A stretch of DNA of 64,000 nt from Bacillus thuringiensis (GTDB taxonomy: Bacteria; Bacillota; Bacilli; Bacillales; Bacillaceae_G): positions 1-64,000 of the forward strand of contig NZ_CP155561.1 of the NCBI RefSeq assembly GCF_022095615.2, written 5' to 3'. The notes under the pieces were generated by a model. It did no database searches and was not told where the DNA came from. It saw nothing but the letters and a program-made list of their open reading frames with translations. Shown in pieces: positions 55,277 to 63,153 of the stretch. The translations under genes and the position numbers were made by a program. Every line of letters begins with the position of its first letter. Within the stretch, counting starts at the first letter, position 1.

Positions 55277-55314
55277 AAAATAAGGGCAGCCATGCTAGGC
55301 TGTCCTTATTTTAT
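55277..55314. terminator. bidirectional terminator
   Basis: AAAATAAGGGCAGCC and GGCTGTCCTTATTTT pair almost perfectly around ATGCTA and have T-runs on both strands. It ends the bdbC-pagR-like operon, 17 bp after the stop of the regulator gene. Confidence 0.85.
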
Positions 55315-55330
55315 GTTTAATTTGAGGTAT

Positions 55331-55624
55331 TTATAAACCTAGTACACTAACAATCTGACATGCTTTGGAATTTGCAATATGATAGTACATCTCTAACCCT
55401 CTTCTTTCCGAGCGGAGAATCTTGCCACGCATTTTAGACAAATGCTGAGATACAGTAGATTGAGGGACATCTAATAACTCCGTTAATTGTGTTACATTAC
55501 AAATCTTGCGATGTTCTAGCTCCTTCACAATCTGTAACCTAACTGGATGGGCCATAATCTTTAATAATTCTACATCCGCCTCTGGGATTTTGTACATTTC
55601 ATTACTTGCTTGTATAGTTGTCAT
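55331..55624 (-). CDS. PagR-like ArsR-family regulator
   Basis: 97-residue winged helix protein. ELLKIMAHPVRLQIVKELEH and LDVPQSTVSQHLSKMRGKIL, then RRGLEMYYHIAN, closely follow the sequence of PagR of the anthrax plasmid pXO1 (99 residues, PQSTVSQHLCKMRGKVL). PagR is a repressor of pag and affects S-layer genes. The single Cys residues (Cys42, Cys89) do not form the classic metal sites. It follows bdbC by 65 bp on the same strand with its own ribosome site (AAAAAGGAGAAATTAAA). Confidence 0.8.
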   Translation of the reverse strand: MTTIQASNEMYKIPEADVELLKIMAHPVRLQIVKELEHRKICNVTQLTELLDVPQSTVSQHLSKMRGKILRSERRGLEMYYHIANSKACQIVSVLGL

Positions 55625-55689
55625 TTTAATTTCTCCTTTTTAGTTTCTTTTTTATTTTTAAGTATTCTGTGTTTGTATGAGTATATTGT

Positions 55690-56127
55690 TCATAATCGAT
55701 GTGTTATTTGTTCTTTTGCCTCTCTATCAGGTTTAATATATAAAAGTATTATGATGACTAAAAATCCAACAAAAGATAACATAGGTATTGAAATGAAGCC
55801 AAACAAATTCAAGTAATCTTCTGTACAAGAAACCCCTACAGAACAAATTTTCATCTCACTAATAGGAAACGCTTGAATTGTAATTTGATATACAGATAAC
55901 ATTAAACCGATACACGCAAATGGAAATGCATACGTGCTGACGTGCGGATCTTTTCTATACATTCCTATCCCCAATATTAATACTAATGGATACATGGCCA
56001 TTCTTTGGTACCAGCACAAATCACATGGAGGCAGCTTCATCCATTCACTAAAAAACAAACTAATTAACATTGCACTAGTAGCTATCGACCAAGCAATTGC
56101 AATGTGGTACTTACGAATCCATTCCAT
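55690..56127 (-). CDS. bdbC: disulfide bond formation protein, DsbB/BdbC family
   Basis: 145 residues, four hydrophobic segments. The first extracellular loop carries the redox pair in LPPCDLCWYQRMAMYPL, the hallmark of DsbB/BdbC. The second loop has a Cys pair in MKICSVGVSCTEDY. These quinone-linked membrane proteins reoxidise thiol oxidases (BdbD/DsbA type) that form disulfides in secreted proteins. No bdbD partner is seen in the window. A ribosome site (GAGGAGAATATAAA) precedes the ATG. Confidence 0.9.
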   Translation of the reverse strand: MEWIRKYHIAIAWSIATSAMLISLFFSEWMKLPPCDLCWYQRMAMYPLVLILGIGMYRKDPHVSTYAFPFACIGLMLSVYQITIQAFPISEMKICSVGVSCTEDYLNLFGFISIPMLSFVGFLVIIILLYIKPDREAKEQITHRL

Positions 56128-56203
56128 TTTATATTCTCCTCACACGATTTTAGTTGCATTGAAGGTTTTATAATAAGGGTGTGATATTATCTCAATTATC
56201 TAT

Positions 56204-56491
56204 TTAGAATGTCACTAACTTATTTCCGTATTTGGAATAACCGGTTTCAATGGATAGTATCCAATTATTTAGATCTTCCCAGTCATACTCCTTATCTTTC
56301 AACTCTGGTGGAAAGCAATTCTCAAAATCATCACGCATTCCGTACATAGTTTCTAATGCTGTTTCTAGTGGACCGAATCTATATACAATATGTGTTTTCA
56401 CTCGTTTGTTTTTCTTTTCTGCTACAGCCAAATATACATATCGTCTTTCCTTTGCTAAAACGAACTTTAAAAACCCTGGTATTTGACTCAT
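56204..56491 (-). CDS. small hypothetical protein
   Basis: 95 residues, MSQIPGFLKFVLAKERRYVY onward. The segment FVLAKERRYVYLAVAEKKNK, RVKTHIVYRFGPLETAL resembles the short beta-hairpin at the N-terminus of some transposases (a YVYLVE...RxG pattern), but the rest (YDWEDLNNWILSIETGYSKY) does not continue that way. It is complete, with a ribosome site (AAAGGGGC). Neighbours are plasmid backbone-like genes; function unknown. Confidence 0.6.
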   Translation of the reverse strand: MSQIPGFLKFVLAKERRYVYLAVAEKKNKRVKTHIVYRFGPLETALETMYGMRDDFENCFPPELKDKEYDWEDLNNWILSIETGYSKYGNKLVTF

Positions 56492-56510
56492 CTAAAAAAT
56501 GCCCCTTTCG

Positions 56511-56551
56511 GTTTTCCTTACCCTTTTCTTTTGTATACGAGTAAGGAAAAC
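56511..56551. terminator. hairpin between small genes
   Basis: GTTTTCCTTAC and GTAAGGAAAAC are perfect 11-bp arms separated by 19 bases. There is no long T-run on the minus strand, so it may be an attenuator or an mRNA-processing structure rather than a strong terminator. Confidence 0.5.
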
Positions 56552-56567
56552 AAGCGCTTTTGCCGTA

Positions 56568-56768
56568 TTAATTTAAGAGGTGTCTTATTTTTTTGCTTTG
56601 AAAATACAAGAACACACTCATCATGACAATATTTATTACACCTGCTGCAGCTCCAATTTTTGATATAACATATACATATTCATTACCGCTAAATGGAAAT
56701 AGACTCAAAAAAATAAAGAAAGTAGACATAAAAAAAGATAAGAGCATGTTTCTTTTGTTCCCATTCAT
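56568..56768 (-). CDS. small membrane protein
   Basis: 66 residues with two hydrophobic helices (LLSFFMSTFFIFLSLFPF and IGAAAGVINIVMMSVFLYF) and a basic C-terminus (QSKKIRHLLN). A ribosome site (AAAAAGGAGGTTTCCTGA) precedes the start. It lies 33 bp downstream of the nuclease gene on the same strand and is probably co-transcribed with it. Family not recognised. Confidence 0.6.
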   Translation of the reverse strand: MNGNKRNMLLSFFMSTFFIFLSLFPFSGNEYVYVISKIGAAAGVINIVMMSVFLYFQSKKIRHLLN

Positions 56769-56801
56769 TCAGGAAACCTCCTTTTTGAATAAGTATTGAT
56801 A

Positions 56802-57446
56802 TTAAGCTGCATCATCACGGTTATAATGTCGGTTCTTTTCATCTACAAATCCTTTAATGCTCCACACACCAGCCTTTAATTCTTTTGCTTCTTTTTCTGC
56901 TTCTAGCATTTCAGGTAGAAATGTAGTATTCGGTCTAGAAATATAGGCTATAATCCCATAACCAGACTTGACCATTAATTCATTAATATGTATTCCGTTA
57001 CAAAATACATAAGCCAATTTCCTACCGTATTTGTCTTCTTTTTGTCCCCGGTCATAAACCAAAGTTACACTTTTCCCTTCTAGCTGTTTCTTTAAAAAGG
57101 AAAAGGCTTCTTTTCCCATCTTTTGTGGTGGAATTTTTTGAGATACAGACTCAGGGGTATCCAATAACAGTAACCTTACCGTTTGTTTCTGTCCCTTTAC
57201 GTTCACGTCTATCGTATCTCCGTCCTTTATATGTAATACATTCCCTTTAACAGTCTCTAAGCCTTTTACTTTTCCCTTATAAGCTTCTGGAATATCAACA
57301 ATACCTTTCCCTTCCACGTGCTGTTGTATCCCGTTTTGTACTGCTTGGGCAGGTCTTGAATCGTTTTTTGTTTGCGTAGAACTACTACATGCTGCCATTT
57401 GAAATACGAATGATATTATACAAATAGCCTTAATCCATATTTTCAT
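56802..57446 (-). CDS. lipoprotein staphylococcal-nuclease-like thermonuclease
   Basis: 214 residues. Signal peptide with a lipobox ending at Cys20 (FQMAAC), so the mature protein should be membrane-anchored outside the cell. The SNase domain spans about 63-205: KDGDTIDV with Asp77, Arg91 and the LLLLDTPES block (Asp96, Thr97, Glu99), and DKYGRKLAYV with Arg142. These correspond to the calcium ligands and catalytic Arg/Glu residues of staphylococcal nuclease. It degrades DNA and RNA. Similar nuclease genes lie near the topoisomerase on pXO1-type plasmids. Whether it acts in DNA uptake, nutrient use or plasmid biology is not shown. Confidence 0.88.
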   Translation of the reverse strand: MKIWIKAICIISFVFQMAACSSSTQTKNDSRPAQAVQNGIQQHVEGKGIVDIPEAYKGKVKGLETVKGNVLHIKDGDTIDVNVKGQKQTVRLLLLDTPESVSQKIPPQKMGKEAFSFLKKQLEGKSVTLVYDRGQKEDKYGRKLAYVFCNGIHINELMVKSGYGIIAYISRPNTTFLPEMLEAEKEAKELKAGVWSIKGFVDEKNRHYNRDDAA

Positions 57447-57490
57447 ATCGAAATTTCTTCCTCCTAATCAAAATACGTAAATAGCTGCAT

Positions 57491-57700
57491 CTAATAAACA
57501 AACGGACTCTCTATTGTATTTACTTCTCGATTATTACAACATAGGCAAAACTGTATCCATTTTGGATAATCATTATAAAGTGCTCTAAATGAGCGTTTCT
57601 TACAATTCGGACATATTGAAACTATGCTTTTTTCATTCTCTTCCTGACTTTTCAATTTTTCAAAAGAAACATTAGTAGATGCTATACTAGTGGTACACAA
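57491..57700 (-). CDS. small zinc-ribbon protein
   Basis: 69 residues from a TTG start (MCTTSIASTNVSFEKL), with AAAGGGGGA upstream. The second half has two CxxC pairs (SICPNCKKRSF and FCLCCNNREVN), likely one zinc ribbon. It precedes the nuclease gene by 45 bp on the same strand. Possible nucleic-acid-binding accessory of the neighbouring DNA enzymes; inference only. Confidence 0.55.
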   Translation of the reverse strand: MCTTSIASTNVSFEKLKSQEENEKSIVSICPNCKKRSFRALYNDYPKWIQFCLCCNNREVNTIESPFVY

Positions 57701-57742
57701 TATATATCCCCCTTTTGAGTCTTGAAATCTTAAAAATACATA

Positions 57743-57788
57743 AAAAAGGACACACCTATGGCATATATATGCGTAGGTGTGTCCTTTT
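57743..57788 (-). terminator. terminator after topB (hairpin H1)
   Basis: AAAAGGACACACCTA and TAGGTGTGTCCTTTT pair around a loop of about 14 bases and have T-runs on both strands. It lies 87-132 bp after the topB stop. Confidence 0.85.
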
Positions 57789-57874
57789 GCAAGATAGTTT
57801 TAGAAGTATTTTGTTACTTTCATCATATCATATTTCTTATTAATTTTATATATGAAATTTAAGATTTTGCGATA

Positions 57875-60538
57875 TTATTTCTTCTTCACGTTTATAAACG
57901 TCAGTCTTTTCTTTACGGTGTCATATGTTAATTTTGCACCGAATAATTCCCCCGTTTTTTTTGATTTAAATCCTTGAATTGTATCATTCATATTCTTTTC
58001 TAGTAATTTCTTAATTTGACTAGCTGAAATTTTTTTTTCGAGTATCATTCCTGAAATGATGAAATCACAGTTCTTCTTGTATTGTTCACATAGATAGTTT
58101 GTTTTCCCTATTATAATCCTACTCTGGCATAATGGACATTTACCTACCGTACGATCATCTGTAGTCGAAAATTCAAAACAAATACTAAAGTCCGGCTTTA
58201 ATCGAATCGCAGCAGTGAATTCTCCGTTTTCCCCACTAAAACCATTAATGAAATCTGTCACATCATTATTCAATAGTTTTTTAACCTGGTTATCGGATAA
58301 TTTCTTACCTTTTATTTTAGCTGACAATAAAAAATCGCATCCGTTTTGATATTCTGAGCATCCGAAAAACGTTGTACGGTTAAGAATGTGTCCTTTCTGA
58401 CACTTCGGACACTGACCTAGCGATAATTCTTCAATTGAAGGCAAATTAAAGCTGACTACGCCGTTAACGAATGCTAGATAAGCAAAAAATTCTGTTCCGT
58501 TAGATTTAAATCCTTTTATAAGGTCCATTTTATTCTCTTCAAATAGTTTTTTTACTTGTACTGCAGGGATTGTTTTGTCTTTAATTTTCTTAGGTAATCC
58601 AATATTACAGTTCGGATGATTGCTGCACCCGAAGAATTTCCCTCTATCTAAAATTATTCCATCTCTGCAAGGGCATTGGCATACTTCTATTTGTTGCTTC
58701 CAAGTCTCTATAAGATTATACGAAACCGTATCAGGTATTCTTATAAGCTCTTGTGTTATTTTTTGTACAAACGTATTTGTTTGTGCAATGAAGTCTTCAT
58801 AACTCATTTCATTCTTTTCAATACGGTGTATCATTCCTTCCATTTCAGCTGTGTATAGTGGATCTTTAATTTGCTGAACAGGAAATTGCTCAATAAAGGA
58901 ACTACCAATTGGAGTCGTTGTAATTTTTCCTTTTTCAATGGCTATATAGTTCTTCCCGTGTAGAGTTGGAATAAAGGTCGCTTCGGTCGCGACAGTCCCT
59001 ATTCTTTTGCCTTTCATTAATTCTTTTAAATGTTCATCATCTACTTTTCGTCCAGCTGTTTCCATGAAAGTCAAAATTGAACTTTCCGTGTGTAATGCGG
59101 GTTTCTTTGTTTTGGATTCAAGTAATTCAAAACCACTGATTTGAAGTTCTTGTCCCTTCTGTAGAATAGGGATTTTGAATGCTTCCACACTTTCTTCTTC
59201 CACTTCCTCTTTGAACACTTCTAGAAACCCTTTTTCTCGAAGCACACTTTCTTTTGTTTGATATATATTCCCCATCGTGTCAATAAGTAATACTTCTCTT
59301 ACCAAGTACACTGCAGGACGCATGAAATTACCCACAAAACGTTTTACTACAAGGTTATATAGTTGCTTTTCAATCTCTGGACGACTTTCCTCTTGATATA
59401 GTTTAGTCGTTGGTATTATAGCGAAATGGCTTGATACAAGCTCATCATTAAATGTTTTATGTTTCACATCAATTGCTTCAATATCGACAGATTGTACCAG
59501 TAAAGAATACTGACTCTTAGCTAACGCCTGCATAACACCTTTTACACGATCCACTTGTTCTGTAGGTAAATGCCTAGAAGATGAGCGTGGGTAGGTTATG
59601 AAACCTTCCTCATACAAATTCTGAATGTGTTTTCTGGAAGTTTCAGCATTAATTTGTAATTGCGCATGGGCATCTTTATACAGATCTGTTAAGTTATATA
59701 GCAATTTAGGATTCTTCTTCCTGGTTCCTTCTTTAAATTCTTCTACTACAAGATATTGCCCTTTCATATTTTCTCCCAAACTTCTTAATGGCGATGGGTT
59801 TAACACTTGGTCTTCTGTTTTCATAACCGGTGTAAGTCCTAAATCTGTTGTTAGCTGCAGATGATAATAAGATTGCTCCTTAAAGTTTTCAATCGCTAAC
59901 TCCCGTTGACGTATCTCATTTAATAAACACATTTGTACACGGCCAGATGACAATAAGAATTTATTTTGTGCTAATTTTGTGGTGCATCCCCTGGTTATAT
60001 TCATTCCTAATAGATAATCCAGATACTGCCTTGCTTTAGCAGAATACGCCAGTCCATCGTATTTAGATGCACTTTCTAATCGATTGAGTGCTGCCTCGAG
60101 TTCTGCCGCTTCAAAAGAGGATTTATATACGCGAGATTGCTTTTTATTCACTCCTGCATATTCGTACACTTCCCTATAGATTAATTCACCTTCTTTATCC
60201 GCGTCACAAATATTCACCGCTTGGTCAACATCTGGACGTTGCAGCAGTTTCACAAGAATTTGTAATTGTTCAGCATTTTCTTGTTTTACTTTATAAGTTG
60301 GCTGATAAATTAAAGGCAAATGTTCTAACTTAAACGTTTTATACATTGGATCCATCTCTTCCGGATTTTTTAGTTCCAGCAGATGCCCACGGCACCAACT
60401 GACAATATAATGATTATTTTCATAATAACCATAATAAGGTTTGCTACCAATGTACTTTTGTGAGTGACGGAATCGTGGTGATTTCATAATTTCATTGGCC
60501 ACCTTTGGTTTTTCTGCAATAAATAACGTTTTCCCCAT
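57875..60538 (-). CDS. topB: DNA topoisomerase III (type IA) with C-terminal zinc-ribbon repeats
   Basis: 887 residues. TOPRIM domain: LFIAEKPKVANEI (Glu9) and NICDADKEGELIYREV (Asp112, Asp114, Glu116). LLSSGRVQ near 197 and the active-site Tyr316 in EGFITYPRSSSRHLP identify a type IA enzyme, which relaxes or decatenates DNA through a single-strand break. After about residue 625 come three repeats that each start with a Cys cluster (CQCPCRDGIILDRGKFFGCS, CPKCQKGHILNRTTFFGCS, CPLCQSRIIIGKTNYLCE) followed by an [IV]KKLLxxNxxDxIxGFxS segment. These extra domains make it longer than chromosomal TopB (about 730). Such enzymes are carried by large B. cereus-group plasmids and probably help replication or transfer. 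Ribosome site TAAGGAGGAAAAAGTAT. Confidence 0.93.
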   Translation of the reverse strand: MGKTLFIAEKPKVANEIMKSPRFRHSQKYIGSKPYYGYYENNHYIVSWCRGHLLELKNPEEMDPMYKTFKLEHLPLIYQPTYKVKQENAEQLQILVKLLQRPDVDQAVNICDADKEGELIYREVYEYAGVNKKQSRVYKSSFEAAELEAALNRLESASKYDGLAYSAKARQYLDYLLGMNITRGCTTKLAQNKFLLSSGRVQMCLLNEIRQRELAIENFKEQSYYHLQLTTDLGLTPVMKTEDQVLNPSPLRSLGENMKGQYLVVEEFKEGTRKKNPKLLYNLTDLYKDAHAQLQINAETSRKHIQNLYEEGFITYPRSSSRHLPTEQVDRVKGVMQALAKSQYSLLVQSVDIEAIDVKHKTFNDELVSSHFAIIPTTKLYQEESRPEIEKQLYNLVVKRFVGNFMRPAVYLVREVLLIDTMGNIYQTKESVLREKGFLEVFKEEVEEESVEAFKIPILQKGQELQISGFELLESKTKKPALHTESSILTFMETAGRKVDDEHLKELMKGKRIGTVATEATFIPTLHGKNYIAIEKGKITTTPIGSSFIEQFPVQQIKDPLYTAEMEGMIHRIEKNEMSYEDFIAQTNTFVQKITQELIRIPDTVSYNLIETWKQQIEVCQCPCRDGIILDRGKFFGCSNHPNCNIGLPKKIKDKTIPAVQVKKLFEENKMDLIKGFKSNGTEFFAYLAFVNGVVSFNLPSIEELSLGQCPKCQKGHILNRTTFFGCSEYQNGCDFLLSAKIKGKKLSDNQVKKLLNNDVTDFINGFSGENGEFTAAIRLKPDFSICFEFSTTDDRTVGKCPLCQSRIIIGKTNYLCEQYKKNCDFIISGMILEKKISASQIKKLLEKNMNDTIQGFKSKKTGELFGAKLTYDTVKKRLTFINVKKK

Positions 60539-60559
60539 ATACTTTTTCCTCCTTAAACA

Positions 60560-60606
60560 AAAAAGGACACACCTACGCTATGGTTATGCGTAGGTGTGTC
60601 CTTTTG
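60560..60606 (-). promoter_or_regulatory. terminator-like hairpin in the topB leader (H2)
   Basis: On the minus strand AAAAGGACACACCTACGC pairs with GCGTAGGTGTGTCCTTTT, followed by TTTG, and ends about 15 bases before the topB ribosome site. It is nearly identical to hairpin H1 behind the gene. Confidence 0.75.
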
Positions 60607-60637
60607 CAATATGATTTTTTAATATTAGATTACTCAT

Positions 60638-60666
60638 ATAATATCATTGACTTTATTTATATACAA
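60638..60666 (-). promoter_or_regulatory. topB promoter
   Basis: On the minus strand: TTGTAT (-35, 60666-60661), 17 bp, TATTAT (-10, 60643-60638) with an extended TGA just before the -10. Transcription from here would place hairpin H2 inside the ~95-nt leader. Confidence 0.55.
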
Positions 60667-60774
60667 ATACTAATAGTAATCAATGAAATTTCTAAATATC
60701 TATTGCATGGTTTAAACTCTCATTAAATAATTAGTAAAAATATTACAAATATATACCTTTATTTTACAAAACAA

Positions 60775-60783
60775 TGATATAAT
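60775..60783 (+). promoter_or_regulatory. extended -10 promoter of the subtilase gene
   Basis: TGATATAAT fits the extended -10 form TGnTATAAT, 39 bp before the ATG. The -35 region (TACCTT) is weak, as is common with extended -10 promoters. Confidence 0.45.
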
Positions 60784-60821
60784 TATATGAAAATTCTATT
60801 TTATAAATAAGAGGTGAAAAA

Positions 60822-62015
60822 ATGAAAAAATTAATTCTATGTTTCTCTTTAATCTTTTTATTCTTATATTCAATTTCTGCTAACCCATCATTTGCAGAAC
60901 AAAAATTTGATACGTACCTTGTTACTTTTAAAAATGAGGTAGATTCCAAAATAATATTAAATTACGGAGGAACTATTGAAAAGACTTACAAATACACACC
61001 TACTATAGTTTCTAAGATACCTGTAGATTCAATAGATTCCTTAAAGGAAAATCCAAATATTTCAACAATAGAAAAAGATGTTTCAGTTGAAGTAATACCT
61101 GATATTAAAAAAGAATATTTGAAAAAGCATAGCAACATCATGTATACAGGAGCTCCTGTATTATCCAATTGGAACATGGAGCGTGTAAAAGTATTCTCCG
61201 TACATAAACAAGGATATAAAGGGGCAAATATTAAAATCGGAATCATTGATTCTGGTATTGATATTACACATGAAGATTTAAAAGTCACGGATGGTATTAA
61301 CATTATAGATCCAAACAGCAATTATAACGATGACTATGGACACGGAACTAGAGTCGCGGGTGTCATTTCAGCACTGGATAATAATAAAGGTGTTTTAGGA
61401 ATGGCTCCTTTATCTGAAATTTTTGCAATTAAAGTGTTAGACGCTAGAGGAAAAGGTTCTATTAGTAATGTAATTTCAGGAATTGAATGGGCAATTGATA
61501 ATAAACTAGACATTGTAAATTTAAGTTTACAAACAATTATTAATAATAATGCTCTTGAAGAAGTAGTAAAAAAAGCCTATGAGCAAGGAATTATATTGGT
61601 AGCAGCCGCTGGAAATAAAGGTCATAATGGAGTGCAAGAAACCATAACTTATCCAGCTGCTTATAAAGAGGTAATAAGCGTTGGTGCAATAGATGAGAAC
61701 AATGAAAAGGTTATATTCTCTAGTGTTGGAAGTAGATTAGATTTAGTCGCTCCCGGAGACAATGTCTATACTACCATTCCTAGAAGTTTCTATTATGTGT
61801 ATAGTGGTACTTCAATTGCCTCTCCTCATGTAGCTGGTATAGCTGCTTTATTAAAAGAATCTAATCCTAATCTTACAAATATAGAAATAAGTCAAATTTT
61901 AAAAGATACAGCTACGGACTTGGGGGATAATTTTTATTATGGAAATGGTCTAGTAAATGCTGAAAAAGCTTTATTGAAAAGTAAAAAAATGAGAGATAAT
62001 GAAAAAAATGGTTGA
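60822..62015 (+). CDS. secreted subtilisin-family (S8) serine protease
   Basis: 397 residues, complete. Signal peptide 1 to about 26 (ILCFSLIFLFLYSISANPSF). Inhibitor_I9-type propeptide about 30-95 (DTYLVTFKNEVDSKIILNYG, TIVSKIPVDSIDSL). Catalytic domain from about 115: Asp143 (GIIDSGIDITHED), His174 (DYGHGTRVAG), oxyanion Asn265 (AAAGNKGHNG) and Ser331 (YSGTSIASPHVAGIAALL). It would be secreted and self-activated. A ribosome site (AAGAGGTGAAAAA) precedes the ATG. Its stop is 64 bp before the next small secreted protein on the same strand, so it may process that product. Length and single domain match extracellular Bacillus subtilases. Confidence 0.92.
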   Translation: MKKLILCFSLIFLFLYSISANPSFAEQKFDTYLVTFKNEVDSKIILNYGGTIEKTYKYTPTIVSKIPVDSIDSLKENPNISTIEKDVSVEVIPDIKKEYLKKHSNIMYTGAPVLSNWNMERVKVFSVHKQGYKGANIKIGIIDSGIDITHEDLKVTDGINIIDPNSNYNDDYGHGTRVAGVISALDNNKGVLGMAPLSEIFAIKVLDARGKGSISNVISGIEWAIDNKLDIVNLSLQTIINNNALEEVVKKAYEQGIILVAAAGNKGHNGVQETITYPAAYKEVISVGAIDENNEKVIFSSVGSRLDLVAPGDNVYTTIPRSFYYVYSGTSIASPHVAGIAALLKESNPNLTNIEISQILKDTATDLGDNFYYGNGLVNAEKALLKSKKMRDNEKNG

Positions 62016-62079
62016 AATACATCAATATATAAAATACACTAAATATTGAAATAAATAAAATATTTGGGGGATGTTATTT

Positions 62080-62586
62080 ATGTTTAAAAAAGTGATTCCA
62101 GCTTTAACTGCAGTTACATTATCGGTAGGAGTTTTATTACCAACCTCTTCAGCATTTGCAGATAGTAAAGATAATACGGATATTACTACGGTTCCAAATA
62201 ATAATGTAGTAATTAATCCGGTACAGTTAACAAACGGTCCTGTTATTAATCCTGAAGACGAAGTTGAAGCTGCTGGGAAATGGGGATGGGCTATTAAAGG
62301 AGCTCTCCAAACAATTAAAGCTGGTATTAAAGCTGGTGACTGGGTTTTAGGTTTAGTAGAAGAAAGAATGGGTAGTGCTTCTATTAAATATTTAAGAAAT
62401 AATGTAACTAAGGTAAATAAAGGATTGGACAAAGCGATAAGCAAAATAGATGCAGGTACAAATTATGTACAAGCTACTGTTCGAGATATTATTTTTGAAT
62501 CATTAAGAAGCGCTGGTGTACCAAATGCTACAGCTATGGATATAGCAGAAAATGTTGCTGCTGCAGTTAGCTTCCTTGCTTTATAA
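62080..62586 (+). CDS. small secreted protein, candidate bacteriocin/effector
   Basis: 168 residues. I chose the second ATG (MFKKVIPALTAVTLS) because GGGGGATG sits just upstream; an ATG three codons earlier lies within that site. Signal peptide to about residue 28 (VGVLLPTSSAFA). Then comes an acidic/Asn-rich linker of about 35 residues (DITTVPNNNVVINPVQLTNG), then a mainly helical, basic, amphipathic part starting AAGKWGWAIKGALQTIKAGI and ending in a hydrophobic Ala-rich tail (DIAENVAAAVSFLAL). There is no Cys. The layout pre-pro-mature beside a secreted protease looks like a processed peptide toxin, but no family is recognised. Confidence 0.6.
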   Translation: MFKKVIPALTAVTLSVGVLLPTSSAFADSKDNTDITTVPNNNVVINPVQLTNGPVINPEDEVEAAGKWGWAIKGALQTIKAGIKAGDWVLGLVEERMGSASIKYLRNNVTKVNKGLDKAISKIDAGTNYVQATVRDIIFESLRSAGVPNATAMDIAENVAAAVSFLAL

Positions 62587-62610
62587 AGTATAAATAATAG
62601 TTTAAAATAT

Positions 62611-62637
62611 AAAAAGAAGGTACAGTACCTTCTTTTT
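62611..62637 (+). terminator. terminator after the small secreted protein
   Basis: AAAAAGAAGGTA and TACCTTCTTTTT pair around CAG and are followed by TATATTTTA. 25 bp after the stop. Confidence 0.8.
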
Positions 62638-62661
62638 ATATTTTATTGAAGGGAGAACAAA

Positions 62662-63111
62662 ATGAATAACTATGAGGCACTAATACAAAGAATTGAATCT
62701 CAAGACAAAAAAATTGAATCTCTACAAAATGAAATTATCACATTAAAGGACCATATAACACGATTATCTATCTGTAAATTGACTGACTCTAGATACCCTC
62801 TCCAAAATTTAATAGTAGACGCTAGAATAACTGCTGAACAAAAATCTAATTTGGACCTCTTATTCCTTATAATGTCCGATACCTTTAAAAGAAAAAATAT
62901 AAACCCTCAATTCTTGAAAGCAATAGAATCTTTAGATGTTGCATCGATATTTTCTAATGGAGACATTTTATATAATGAAGTAATAAAGCATCTAATGAGA
63001 ATACTAGATGCACCGACTGAAGATTTACCATTAGAAATGCTAGAAAAAATGAAGGAAGAGGGAAGTTGCGTCGAATTATGCCAATATCTTCTTTCACAAG
63101 CAAAAAAATAG
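62662..63111 (+). CDS. coiled-coil protein, DUF1878-like
   Basis: 149 residues. Residues 5-35 form a coiled coil (ALIQRIESQDKKIESLQNEI). The middle (RYPLQNLIVDARITAEQKSN, LDLLFLIMSDTFKRKNINPQ) resembles the small Bacillus DUF1878 proteins in pattern; this is a weak match. Soluble, no signal peptide. Ribosome site GAAGGGAGAACAAA. It lies between the secreted-protein terminator and the ATPase gene (42 bp ahead) and may form an operon with the latter. Confidence 0.6.
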   Translation: MNNYEALIQRIESQDKKIESLQNEIITLKDHITRLSICKLTDSRYPLQNLIVDARITAEQKSNLDLLFLIMSDTFKRKNINPQFLKAIESLDVASIFSNGDILYNEVIKHLMRILDAPTEDLPLEMLEKMKEEGSCVELCQYLLSQAKK

Positions 63112-63153
63112 ATTCATTACGATTACACATTTCATTTATTTAGGTGATAAAAT

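Noticed and set aside
62080..62586. Small secreted protein as a second SdpC
   Set aside because: It lacks the FSGEE-like motif, the GQG segment and any Cys, and no sdpAB homologues are next to it.
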